Below, in pieces: positions 46,376 to 58,164 of a stretch of DNA of 64,000 nucleotides (its first letter is position 1; each line of letters starts with the position of its first letter). Position numbers and translations under genes: made by a program. Source of the stretch: Cyanobium usitatum str. Tous (GTDB taxonomy: Bacteria > Cyanobacteriota > Cyanobacteriia > PCC-6307 > Cyanobiaceae); contig NZ_PXXO01000006.1 in NCBI RefSeq assembly GCF_003011885.1, forward strand, positions 62,001 to 126,000. The letters run 5' to 3'. Under the pieces are notes generated by a model. The model was not told the DNA's origin. It saw only the letters and a list, made by a program, of their open reading frames with translations, and made no database searches.

Positions 46376-49300
46376 TCAGCTCAGGTTTGTTAGACCAGCG
46401 AAATTGGACTGGTTGTTCAGCACGGAAGCGCTCATGTTAGTGAAGTGGCCCAGCTCGGTTGTGCCCATATTCAAGAGGGTGTCGCCGCCCACTTGGGTGA
46501 AGCTGAGGGCGCTGAAAGCAACTCCGCTGAGCCCCACCTTATCTTCACCGGCCTTGAAGTCCATCACGAACTGCTTAGCGGCAGGCTTATCACCAGGTGC
46601 GCTAATCAGCCAGAACTGGTCGGAGCCAGCGCCACCGTTGAGGTAGTTGGTGCCAGCACCGTCAAGGACGTTGATGATGTCGTCACCCTTGCCGCCGAGA
46701 ACACGGTTGCCACTCGTGCCGACATAGAAGATGTCAACACCGGCCCCTCCGTCAAGACGGTTGTTGTCCAATTTAATAGCCCACAAGGTGTCGTTACCAG
46801 AGCCACCGGTGATCACGTCCCGCGCATTGGCATACACCGTGTCGTTTGCTGATCCAGCAAAGATCAGGTTTGAATGACCGTCGACGATGGCGATGTCAAT
46901 TTCGTCTTCACCAGCCCCGGTAAAGACGGTATCCATAACTCCGTCAAAGCTCGTCATCTCCATGCTCTTGTCGTCGCCGCTTGTACCGGTTTTGGCCTCG
47001 TCGAGTCCCAGATCCACGGTGTACTGGAATATCTGACCGCCGTAATCGGCTTTGACATCCTTGACCTGGCCAGAGGACTCACCACCCATCTGCACGACGC
47101 CGATGAATAGCTGCTCGGAGAGGGGAATCTCATTGGCAATGGTTTGCGCCTTGTTGCCCTGCAGCTCTTCAGTGGTGTAGAAGTTGCCTTCGGCATTCCT
47201 GGCAACCAGGGCGGTGACGTTCCAGGAACCCGAGAACTCAGCACCTGTAGCGTTGGTAAAGGCCCCTTCCATTGCCGCCACCTTCGCCTTGGCGCGGGGG
47301 TTGTCAGCACCACCAGCGATGGCCAGCAGGTCGCCGGTACCTTTCTCCTTCAACGCCAGGGTCGTGGAATCGAGCGACAAAACGTATTTGCGCTCACCGG
47401 CCACGTTGCCAGAGTCTTCATCAACGATGAGGAAGTCTCCGTCGTCGTTCTTGACCCAGATCAGACCGTCTGGTGCAACGGCTTTGGCCGCAGGGGCGCT
47501 GCCACCGAGGTGCAGGGCTGCGGTCTTGCTGCCGTCGAGGTTGTTTTTGCCAACGTGAGCTTCACCAGCGCCGTTGGTGTCCAAGGTGAGCGCACCTTCA
47601 ATGGCGGGCAGCACCCGGTTGACATTAACAGACAGGAACTGGGGCAGAGCGCCATTAGCTGCTATCAGCTCCTGGCTGATCGTGTTGGTGAGATCAAAGC
47701 CGAGGATGCCGCCTGATGCGGTCATGTTTTGGACAAACCGCACCTTGCTGGTGTCAGGATCGACCGCCGAATGCTCGATCTTGCTGTCAGCGGTGAAGAA
47801 CTTGTAGCCAGTGGGTTGTTCAGCTGCTTTCTCCCAAAGGTTCATATCGGTGTCTTTGACAGCCTTCGGCTTGTCGAAGCCTCCCCACTGATAGGAAGTG
47901 CCATAGAAACGACCCTGGATGTTGTCTGGAGCAGTTGCGGACTTCAGATAGGCATCTGCAGAAAGATCGTCGATCAGAAGATCTTTGTCAGCATCGGGAT
48001 TGATGCCCAACGTGGTGTATGTGGCATCGCTTAGGGCTAAACCGTAGATTTTGCCATGCAGAAGACCATTTCTAGCTAGGAACTTATCCCGCTCAGATGC
48101 GGTGCTTTCGTTAATGGTGGTGCCATCAGCCAGTTTGCCCTTGATGCCGATGTAGATGCGGTTAGGGACGGATTTATCGTGGTTGTAGCCCGAGAGGACC
48201 ATGGCCACGTAGTCCTTATGGCCAGGATTAATCGGCAGGAGCTTTTCATAGCCCCCCTGACCCAGGACGGGGACGGTGTACGCCGTTTTGTTTGCAACGT
48301 CGATCACCATCGACGCTAGGCCCATGGTGTCGTTCGCCGTGGCAGCGCTTCCGAAGTACCCGGCGCCCATGTTCCATTCTTCTGCCATGAACCAAACATC
48401 GTTAGCAAAGCCGATGTTGTTCCCATACTTATTGGCTTGCTCGAACCAAGATCCGCAGAAGGAATGGAAGTGGAAGTCAGCTTCGGTGAGCCTCATGTCC
48501 TTCGCGGGCCTACCACCACTCTGAGCGACGGCGCTGCCGAACTCAACATAGGTTCCGTCGGGCTTGGTCTGGTTGCCCCATTTGGCACTTAGATCAGTTT
48601 TGTCGCTGTTCTTGCCATCGACAACCTCTCCAAAGACGTTGTAGAGGGTGTCGAACAGGAAGCCGCTGCCTTTGACGATGTCAGCGCCGGTTTTGCCGGT
48701 CTGGAGGAAGTCGGCAAAGCCCGCACGGTCGTAGTCGACGTAATGGGTCTTGGAGCCGGTGAAGGTGACCTTGCCACCATTCAAGGGCTGGGCGTAGGTC
48801 TGGTTGGAGCTCGTGGCGTACGACTCGGACTGGAACGCCACCCGAATTGTGGTGTCGTTCAAAAGCCAGGCGGCATTGCCATCCGGCCAGCCGGTTAGGG
48901 CCAGGCCAGTGGATTTGTCGACTTCACCGACGGTGGCAAGGGCCTTGAAGGTTCCGTTGGGGAAGTCGGTGCGGCCGCTGCGCCCGTCGATGAGATGCTC
49001 GGGGGCAGTGGAGGTTCCGGCCTGGGGGATCAGGGCCGTTGTTTCGCCGATGGTTTTGAGGTTCACCTGGTAGGTGTCGAGGGTGCCAGAAACTTCATTG
49101 GCAGCTAGTAAGAAGCCACTGCCATCGCTATCGGTGCTTACGAACTCGAGCCCTTCAGGGGAGATCGAGTTCACGTTCTGAAGCAACTTGAAGAAGGTTG
49201 CCTTGCTTGGATCAGTGACGTCGTAAACGGCGATGGATGCGGATGTGCCCCGCTCCATACCGATAAAGGCGAAGACACGCCCGTTGATCTCCTTGGTGGT

Positions 49301-51835
49301 GACCATTTCGGGTTCCATGCCCTTGTCGTCACTGCGACCATCGTCATAAATGCCGGCTGTCTTGGCGATCTCGTCAAGCTGGTTGCCCGAATCGAACACC
49401 AGGTTGCCTTTGGTGTCGTAAATGCGGAAGCTGCGGCTGCCGAAGGCATAGGCTTGGTCAAGGGTGCCATCTTTGTTGTAATCTCCCTCGGAATTGATCA
49501 GGTTGAGACGATCACCAAGGTTAGCCCTGTCAGCTCCCGTCAGATCTTTCGAACGGGTTGCATCGTTGATGTGCAATCCTCCAGTTTTGAGATCACCGTT
49601 ACGATCATCCCCTTCTCCGGCAACAATCAAATAGGTAATGTTGTTGCTTGCGTAGGCCGTGATGCCATCGGCCATGGGCAGGCCGTAGACGTCTTTAATG
49701 CCTATGGCACCACCGGCATCTGTTGTTGTGTTGGATGTATCGATTGGAGTGGATTTGAAGCTGATTACCGCAGCCGAGTTATCGGCGCGGCCATCAACGG
49801 CAACGAAATCGTTGTCGTTAAACACCACCAAGCTTCCATCGGGCTTGAGGGCTAGGCCCTCTGGCTTGTCGAATGCTGGGTTGGCGCCGACACTTGGAAT
49901 GTTCAGCAGCTCCGTGCGCTGAACCATCCGGATGCCCTTGGCGGCCAGGGCATCGGCAATGCTGGTTGTCTCCAGCAATTCGGGTTGAGTGAACCCGATT
50001 TTGGCAGTCCAATCGAAGCCGAGCACATTGGTGGCACCGATGAGGTCGATCTCGACAACCGATTTATTTGCGGATGCCCCGGTGAGCGAATCGCGCTCAA
50101 TCAGCAGAAAACGCTCGCGGGCTGCGTCATAGACCGCATCGCCAATCTTGTCGACCTTGGCTGATCCAGCCAGCTTGGAATCGGCATCGAGGAGATGCAG
50201 ATATTCAGCTTTGGGAGTACCAGTTGCGGGGTCAATGGCAAGAATACGAATAAACTCTGCGTTTTTGAACCCACTGGGTTGTAACGCACTCTGTACGAAG
50301 GCATACAGGTATCCATCCTTGCTGTTGAAGGCCATGCCTTCAAAACCGCGGTTAATCAAACGGTTGGCATAGACGGCTGGCAGAGTCGCGAGGGTATAAG
50401 TTGAAACATCCCCACGACCCTGCGGATAGGTCACACCACTAAAGTCAGTGCCGCTAGGCACATAACGGCGTACCAGATTGCCGGTTTCGCTATCGAACAG
50501 GGCAATCTGGGGAAAATATTCATCTGAAACGGCAAACATTGGTTTGCCGCTGTTCATTGATGCAACCGTGATCAGGTTGATCGACTCGGTATCCAGGCCG
50601 AAAGCATCCCTGGGAATCTCGGTGTAAACATTGTATCGACCAGCATCATTTGCGATGCCGTTGCCGGCTTGGCTCAGTTGGAAGCCCTTGTCGTGGGTGG
50701 CTAGGGCGCCGATGCCGGTGGAGCTGCGGAAGCCGCCGCTGCCATCGGGTACCTTGAGGGTGATCGCCTGAAGTTGCTGGAAGCCAGAAGCGGTCTGGGC
50801 GAGCTTGTAGATCGTGATCGGAAAATCCGGATCATCAAAAATCTTGCCGGTCCTGTTTGCATCGCTGGGATTGTCGTTGGTGCGATCGCCAATGGCAGCG
50901 GCCTGGGGACCCCGGTCAGTGATCACATAGAAAATGTCCTGACCATTCTCGATGCCTCCGTAAACCGCACCGGAAAGGCCACCTGCGGTCACCTCGCCTG
51001 GATTAACAACTCCATTGCTGTTGAAATCAGGGCGACTGTTGCTATTGGTTCCTGTGGGGTAGGAGAGCGAAAAGGTGTAGTTGGCGGCCTTGGCTGTGCC
51101 GCGGCTCCAATCCTTGATGCCCATGCCCCAGACCTTGGTCAGGGTGCCGGTGGCCAGATCGATCTCGGCAACAGCATTGTTCTCCTGCAGGGTGACCCAG
51201 GCTGTGTTGCCGAGGGTCGCGATCGATTCGGGCTCAAAGTCCTGGGCGACGGTGGCATCCTTGCTGCCGCCGCTGATGCGGATGCCCTGCAGGTTGAGGC
51301 GTGCGGCCTGACCGTTGAATGCTTCAAAATTAACGGTCTTGACCGTGAAGCCAGTGGCGTTAGCGGTGGTAGGTCCGAAAGAGGTGGTATCGATCACTGA
51401 GATCGTCCCCTGGGCGTCGCTCTCGGCAATGGGCGTGTCGATCACCTCGCCTTCATTGGCGACGACAAGTTTTTTTCCATCGCTACTGAAGCTCACCGCG
51501 TCGGGCAGGGCCCCCACAGTCACCTTGCCCAGTTCGGTCAAGGTTGCACTTGAACCTGAGCCACTGAGGCGATAGAACGCCACATGGCCGTTGGCCGACT
51601 TGGGCTTGGTGGCGTCTGCGACCGCGACAGCCACGAGATCGCCACTGACGTCGACGCTCTGAGCTGGACCAGCAAGGGTCAGCTTGCTGACCCGGCTCGG
51701 GGCAAGCTGACCGTTGAAGGCGAGGAGCTCTAAGGTCTCTCCGCCTGTAATGACAAGTACAGAATTATGTTCCTTTGAATACGAAACAATCTCGGCACCA
51801 CCGAGGTTGACGTTGTTAAGGAGACCAAAAGACAT
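46376..51835 (-). CDS. Giant RTX protein: choice-of-anchor-I propeller with inserted esterase-like phytase domain
   Basis: The ATG at 51835 gives 1819 residues (a TTG at 51856 adds seven). Residues about 1-245 match the first half of a choice-of-anchor-I propeller (LVVANEGEVI; GTISVIDTTSF; TLQENNAVAEIDLATG; MGIKDWS). Then an esterase-like phytase domain appears inserted (GGLSGAVYGG; ITDRGPQ; INRGFEGMAF; about 255-690). The propeller resumes (LPMADGITAYASN; YAFGSRSFRIYDTKGNLVFD; EGLEFVS, to about 970). A 550-residue stretch follows that I do not recognise, with FHFHSFCGSWFEQANKYG and DVWFMAEEWN. RTX-like repeats end the protein (ITGGSGNDTLWA; RLDGGAGVDIFYVG; YLNGGAGSDQFWL). No N-terminal signal is seen, so type I secretion is likely. 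Phosphatase or phytase activity is inferred from one domain only. Confidence 0.85.
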   Translation of the reverse strand: MSFGLLNNVNLGGAEIVSYSKEHNSVLVITGGETLELLAFNGQLAPSRVSKLTLAGPAQSVDVSGDLVAVAVADATKPKSANGHVAFYRLSGSGSSATLTELGKVTVGALPDAVSFSSDGKKLVVANEGEVIDTPIAESDAQGTISVIDTTSFGPTTANATGFTVKTVNFEAFNGQAARLNLQGIRISGGSKDATVAQDFEPESIATLGNTAWVTLQENNAVAEIDLATGTLTKVWGMGIKDWSRGTAKAANYTFSLSYPTGTNSNSRPDFNSNGVVNPGEVTAGGLSGAVYGGIENGQDIFYVITDRGPQAAAIGDRTNDNPSDANRTGKIFDDPDFPITIYKLAQTASGFQQLQAITLKVPDGSGGFRSSTGIGALATHDKGFQLSQAGNGIANDAGRYNVYTEIPRDAFGLDTESINLITVASMNSGKPMFAVSDEYFPQIALFDSETGNLVRRYVPSGTDFSGVTYPQGRGDVSTYTLATLPAVYANRLINRGFEGMAFNSKDGYLYAFVQSALQPSGFKNAEFIRILAIDPATGTPKAEYLHLLDADSKLAGSAKVDKIGDAVYDAARERFLLIERDSLTGASANKSVVEIDLIGATNVLGFDWTAKIGFTQPELLETTSIADALAAKGIRMVQRTELLNIPSVGANPAFDKPEGLALKPDGSLVVFNDNDFVAVDGRADNSAAVISFKSTPIDTSNTTTDAGGAIGIKDVYGLPMADGITAYASNNITYLIVAGEGDDRNGDLKTGGLHINDATRSKDLTGADRANLGDRLNLINSEGDYNKDGTLDQAYAFGSRSFRIYDTKGNLVFDSGNQLDEIAKTAGIYDDGRSDDKGMEPEMVTTKEINGRVFAFIGMERGTSASIAVYDVTDPSKATFFKLLQNVNSISPEGLEFVSTDSDGSGFLLAANEVSGTLDTYQVNLKTIGETTALIPQAGTSTAPEHLIDGRSGRTDFPNGTFKALATVGEVDKSTGLALTGWPDGNAAWLLNDTTIRVAFQSESYATSSNQTYAQPLNGGKVTFTGSKTHYVDYDRAGFADFLQTGKTGADIVKGSGFLFDTLYNVFGEVVDGKNSDKTDLSAKWGNQTKPDGTYVEFGSAVAQSGGRPAKDMRLTEADFHFHSFCGSWFEQANKYGNNIGFANDVWFMAEEWNMGAGYFGSAATANDTMGLASMVIDVANKTAYTVPVLGQGGYEKLLPINPGHKDYVAMVLSGYNHDKSVPNRIYIGIKGKLADGTTINESTASERDKFLARNGLLHGKIYGLALSDATYTTLGINPDADKDLLIDDLSADAYLKSATAPDNIQGRFYGTSYQWGGFDKPKAVKDTDMNLWEKAAEQPTGYKFFTADSKIEHSAVDPDTSKVRFVQNMTASGGILGFDLTNTISQELIAANGALPQFLSVNVNRVLPAIEGALTLDTNGAGEAHVGKNNLDGSKTAALHLGGSAPAAKAVAPDGLIWVKNDDGDFLIVDEDSGNVAGERKYVLSLDSTTLALKEKGTGDLLAIAGGADNPRAKAKVAAMEGAFTNATGAEFSGSWNVTALVARNAEGNFYTTEELQGNKAQTIANEIPLSEQLFIGVVQMGGESSGQVKDVKADYGGQIFQYTVDLGLDEAKTGTSGDDKSMEMTSFDGVMDTVFTGAGEDEIDIAIVDGHSNLIFAGSANDTVYANARDVITGGSGNDTLWAIKLDNNRLDGGAGVDIFYVGTSGNRVLGGKGDDIINVLDGAGTNYLNGGAGSDQFWLISAPGDKPAAKQFVMDFKAGEDKVGLSGVAFSALSFTQVGGDTLLNMGTTELGHFTNMSASVLNNQSNFAGLTNLS

Positions 51836-52030
51836 GATGGCTTTTGAATTTTCCAAAACTTAACGACCCGGTTGGCTTCTCGATGTCCTGGTGGATTCAG
51901 TTGCATGTGACGAGCGATACACCATGATTTTTTGCGGACCTTAGTCAGAGTTCACCCCGGCCCTGTGCAGTCGGCAGGTTTACCTGGATGGCCAAGTCAA
52001 AATGGTGCATTTTGCGGATGGGCTGCCAGC

Positions 52031-52195
52031 TCAGCTCAATTTGACGGCGAAACCCTTGGCGTGGGAAATGGGTAAAGGCTTGGTGGTCGTTTGCCAATCT
52101 TCCCCAAAGATGAGGTCTGGCATTTTGGGATTGGGGCGATCGCCGCTGTCATGGCTGGCGGCGCCAATCCAGTAGTTCAGGGCACCAGCATCGAA
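52031..52195 (-). pseudogene. Unidentified open fragment of 54 codons
   Basis: Stop-to-stop, this frame reads as a sensible protein end (NYWIGAASHDSGDRPNPKMP, then DLIFGEDWQTTTKPLPISH) but has no good start codon; only an internal ATG (MPDLIF) is available. Composition is protein-like and the strand is that of the decayed gene just upstream. It may be the remaining 3' end of that gene or of another lost one. I do not recognise the family. The rest of 51836-52242 shows nothing, apart from the expected promoter of the giant RTX gene. Confidence 0.35.
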
Positions 52196-52242
52196 TCAGC
52201 AAGGCTGACCCCCATCGCCCACGCTCAGATCTGTGAGGCCAC

Positions 52243-52903
52243 TCAGGAATGTGCCAGGAATGCGATCTTTTTGATGACCGGCGTGGTGCCGCTTAGATCG
52301 AGCTCGGCGAAGGCGTTGTTCTCCTGCAGGGAGATCCAGGCGCTGAAGTCGATGCTCTGCACATCAATCTGGGCTAGCGCCACTGGCATTTCTGCCAGGA
52401 AGCCGCTGGTGTCGATCACCGAGATCGTGCCTTCGGGATCGATTGTGTACAGCGCATCCGGCTCGCCTTCATTCGTTACTAGAAGCCGGGTGCCTTCAAC
52501 ATTGAACTTCACCGCATTGGGCAGGGAACCAGCTGTGCCGCTGCTCAGAAAGGTTGGTAGCGGAATTGGTCAGGTCGTAAAACTGAACAAACCCAGGTTC
52601 GGTCTTGATCTTGTTCTGAACTGCAACGGCAAGCAGTTTCCTGAAGACGGCAACACCCTGCAGGGTTTCGAGGCTACCCTCGGGACGTGCAATGGCGATG
52701 GACGTTAGGTTGGATGGGTCAGTCAGATCTGATACAACGATGGCGCCAGAGCCGCTACCCACTGTGTAGAGATAACCAGTGTCAGCGCTGTAAGCGGAGA
52801 TTTCCGCATTCGCCCCAAAGCTTGCCATAGAGAGGACATCCTCAGCTGCAAGCACCGCCGGGTCAAGAAGATTGACGACGAGTGAAGCGCTGAGTTGGAT
52901 CAA
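52243..52903 (-). pseudogene. Decayed choice-of-anchor-I gene
   Basis: Two overlapping frames together make part of a choice-of-anchor-I protein. The first (from a TTG at 52903 or the ATG at 52828) reads MASFGANAEISAYSADTGYL and AVAVQNKIKTEPGFVQFYDL; after a one-base shift near 52550 the other frame goes on with SSGTAGSLPNAVKFNVEGTR and LLVTNEGEP, GTISVIDTSGF. Between SIDF and SAWISLQENNAFAELDLSG about 40 residues of the family are missing, and the frame ends soon after. It resembles the first 240 residues of the giant RTX protein downstream. So it is an older tandem relative that has lost its function. Confidence 0.7.
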
Positions 52904-53102
52904 GTGTTACAAGATTGCCAACCTCGTGCTCGGTAGAGAGTTAAGGAGTGGCTATCGGTTTGTTTGCTGGAGGGCTGAAGTTAGGAGCCATGCTTTAACT
53001 CTATTCAGCGATATAAGCACTGAGTTGTTGCGTCTGTCTTGGGTGCGACTCCTTAATCAAGGTTATACCTTCTTGGCTGTCTCTTGCCTTTCCGAACAGT
53101 TT

Positions 53103-53261
53103 TCACGTTGTTAGCCGCCAATCCCGCAGCGCTGCGATCAACACAAACCAAGCCAGCCGCAGCTTTGCCAGCAGCCCCTGCTGGGCGGCCAGTTGGTCGT
53201 ATTTGGCGCGACCGCACTCCGTTTTGATCCAGCGGTAGGCCTGCGGCTGGGGATGGTCCAT
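53103..53261 (-). CDS. 52-residue conserved small protein, copy 2
   Basis: The ATG at 53261 opens 52 residues: MDHPQPQAYRWIKTECGRAK, then LAAQQGLLAKLRLAWFVLIA and a short end. It is a close relative of the 61-residue protein at 42599-42784, also on the minus strand, 10.3 kb away. Changes between the copies keep amino acid character, so both seem to be under selection. Function unknown. The 199 bases between this gene and the decayed gene (52904-53102) show no other feature. Confidence 0.7.
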   Translation of the reverse strand: MDHPQPQAYRWIKTECGRAKYDQLAAQQGLLAKLRLAWFVLIAALRDWRLTT

Positions 53262-53340
53262 GAAGCCATCTTGCCGCGCAGGGTCCTAGGGGACCTGCGG
53301 ATCGCTTGGTCGCCTTAAGTGGGTAAAGCACTCACGGCTG

Positions 53341-53718
53341 ATGGAACCTCCGCAACCCAGCGCCTGGGATTGGCTGGCCATCGATCGAGCCCCCCAGCCC
53401 CCGGATCTAAGTCAGATCGGCTCGCCGGAGGCCCTCACTGCCTATCTAGTGGGGGTGGAGGAGCGGATGCAGCGGCTTGCCCTCATCGTTGAGGCGATGA
53501 GGCAAAGCTGGGCGGCTGGAGGACTGCTGAGTGAAGCCCAGTTGCTGGAGAAGGTGACCGAGCTTGATTTGCGCGATGGGGTTGCCGATGGGCGCAATGT
53601 GGCGCCTGTGCTGCAGGTATGCGGCAAGTGTGGTTGCAACCAAACGGGCCAGCACCGTTTTGGGGTGCGCTGCGGCAGCGATGCGCTGCGGCCCGCTGAG
53701 GAGCTTTCTGATCCCTAA
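53341..53718 (+). CDS. Hypothetical protein with a Cys-rich C-terminal motif
   Basis: The 125-residue product starts MEPPQPSAWDWLAIDRAPQP. Its middle is helical (GVEERMQRLALIVEAMRQSW; LLSEAQLLEKVTELDLRDG) and the C-terminal third has VCGKCGCNQTG and a fourth cysteine in GVRCG, spaced like a small zinc ribbon. I recognise no family. The next gene on the same strand begins three bases after the stop, so the two may form an operon. It diverges from the 52-residue gene with 79 bases between. Confidence 0.6.
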   Translation: MEPPQPSAWDWLAIDRAPQPPDLSQIGSPEALTAYLVGVEERMQRLALIVEAMRQSWAAGGLLSEAQLLEKVTELDLRDGVADGRNVAPVLQVCGKCGCNQTGQHRFGVRCGSDALRPAEELSDP

Positions 53719-53721
53719 TCT

Positions 53722-56811
<3,090 letters not shown>

Positions 56812-56922
56812 CTCGATTCCAGCTGCGCTTTAGAGGTGCAGAGTCTGACCGACGGCCTTGCCTCTTGGGACCTGGCGCCTGGGCTCGGCACAATGCGCCC
56901 AGCCCCTGCGTTCCTCTGCGGC

Positions 56923-57468
56923 ATGCCCCTTGAGCCTCTGCTGCCGCTGTTTCACCGGCTCGACCGGGAATGGTTTGACGGCAGCCTGGCGCCGGCTGGT
57001 CAGCGGTTAGTGGATCTGCGCTGGAGCGATGGCCGCATGCGCCGCACCGCCGGGCTCTACCGGCGCGGACGCCATGCCGATGGCCGCCCCCTGTGCGAAA
57101 TCGTGCTGTCGCGGCCCCTGCTCGATCCCCTGCCGCAGGAAGCCACCCTCAGCACCCTCTGCCACGAAATGATCCATGCCTGGGTGGATCGGGTGGTGGG
57201 TGTCGAGGAGGCCCATGGCCCCCACTTCCGCGCCCGTATGGCCGCCATCAACGGCGCCCAGGCTGGCTTCAAGGTGAGCATCCGCCACCGCTACCCCTTG
57301 CCCTCCAGCACCAGGACGCCCCGCTGGCTGGCCTCTTGCCCCAATTGCGGCGTCAGCGCCCCCTACCGCCGCCGGGTGCAGGGTTTGGCCTGCCGCTTCT
57401 GTTGCGACCGGCTGCACGGCGGCCGCTGGCACCCCAGTTGTCTGTTGAGATTTGAGCAGGCGGCCTAA
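56923..57468 (+). CDS. SprT-like zinc metalloprotease domain protein
   Basis: The 181-residue product has the zinc-metalloprotease motif HEMIHAWVD (about residue 87) with a downstream histidine in GPHFRARM, and a C-terminal zinc-ribbon part: SCPNCGVSAP and CRFCCDRLHGG. This is the SprT/Spartan domain architecture. Human Spartan cleaves DNA-protein crosslinks; the bacterial role is not well known. The ATG at 56923 fits the family start (EPLLPLFHRLDREWFDGSL). In-frame alternatives at 56893 (ATG) and 56836 (GTG) would add unrelated residues. Confidence 0.85.
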   Translation: MPLEPLLPLFHRLDREWFDGSLAPAGQRLVDLRWSDGRMRRTAGLYRRGRHADGRPLCEIVLSRPLLDPLPQEATLSTLCHEMIHAWVDRVVGVEEAHGPHFRARMAAINGAQAGFKVSIRHRYPLPSSTRTPRWLASCPNCGVSAPYRRRVQGLACRFCCDRLHGGRWHPSCLLRFEQAA

Positions 57469-57491
57469 GGTCCCGGCAGCACGGCACTGCC

Positions 57492-57587
57492 ATGGGCGTT
57501 TTCCTCTGGACCCTGGAATTCGGAGGTCTCACCATTGCCTTGGTGGGGATGGGCCGGGAGCGCTGGCTGGCGGGTCGCCGTCGCTAG
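57492..57587 (+). CDS. Possible 31-residue small protein
   Basis: An ATG at 57492 opens 31 codons ending in TAG at 57587: MGVFLWTLEFGGLTIALVGM, then GRERWLAGRRR. The first half is hydrophobic and the last is strongly basic, so a single membrane helix with an internal positive end is likely. It sits in the short gap between two genes on the same strand. No homologue is known to me and there is no clear ribosome site, so it may be chance. Confidence 0.4.
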   Translation: MGVFLWTLEFGGLTIALVGMGRERWLAGRRR

Positions 57588-57608
57588 CTGGATCCTTAGC
57601 CTGGGGCC

Positions 57609-58115
57609 ATGCCTGAATCCTGGAAAGACTTAGATCGCCTGGTGAGTGCGGGCCGCCAGCTCGTGGATGGGGTGTCCGGTGCCCGCCCCGGCTCCCGCAG
57701 CGGCAACCGGGGCGAAGGCCGCCGGCCCGCCGGCCCCGCCGGAATGCCCCGGCTCGATGGCCTGGGTCGTTGGGTGGAAAACAAGCTCGATTGGATCCTG
57801 GAAGACGAGGACGACTGGCGCGAGCCCTGGCAGGAGGCTCGCCCTGAACTCAGTTCCCAGGCCCGGCCGCGCCGCCGCCTTGATGCCATTTCTCGCCGCA
57901 GCGCCGAGCCGCTCCGGGGTCAGCCCAGCCAAGAAAGGGAGCCGCAAGAAAGGGAGCCGGAAGAATGGCCCGAAGATGACGCTTTCGCCCTGCCCCGTTG
58001 GCAGCGGCAGCCGCCTACTGCGCCCCAATCCCAGCCCCAATCGCAACCTCCATCTCAATCCCAGCTCACGGGCCGGGCCATGCCCCGCTCCACCAGGCGC
58101 CGAGCTGGTGGCTGA
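57609..58115 (+). CDS. Cyanobacterial protein of low complexity, unknown function
   Basis: The 168-residue product starts MPESWKDLDRLVSAGRQLVD. A conserved-looking centre (LDGLGRWVENKLDWILEDED) is followed by a long disordered tail rich in Arg, Glu, Pro, Ser and Gln (QEREPQEREPEEWPEDD and SQPQSQPPSQSQ). Long open frames also exist in two other readings of the same DNA (57646-58140 plus, 57630-58058 minus), but only this one has the folded WVENKLDW-type segment. Function unknown. Confidence 0.6.
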   Translation: MPESWKDLDRLVSAGRQLVDGVSGARPGSRSGNRGEGRRPAGPAGMPRLDGLGRWVENKLDWILEDEDDWREPWQEARPELSSQARPRRRLDAISRRSAEPLRGQPSQEREPQEREPEEWPEDDAFALPRWQRQPPTAPQSQPQSQPPSQSQLTGRAMPRSTRRRAGG

Positions 58116-58164
58116 GGGTCCGCTCCGCCAAGCTGGTTAGGTTGGTCTCAAATGCACTTAAAAG

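Noticed and set aside
51836-52030. Pho box (pairs of CTTAACCT-like repeats) before the giant RTX gene
   Set aside because: CTTAACGA near 51859 is only a single partial match without a second repeat at the right spacing; the same search at 46185-46375 gave nothing.
57630-58140. Minus-strand and alternative plus-strand frames over the low-complexity gene
   Set aside because: They are products of GC-rich low-complexity DNA; only the frame from 57609 contains a folded-looking segment.
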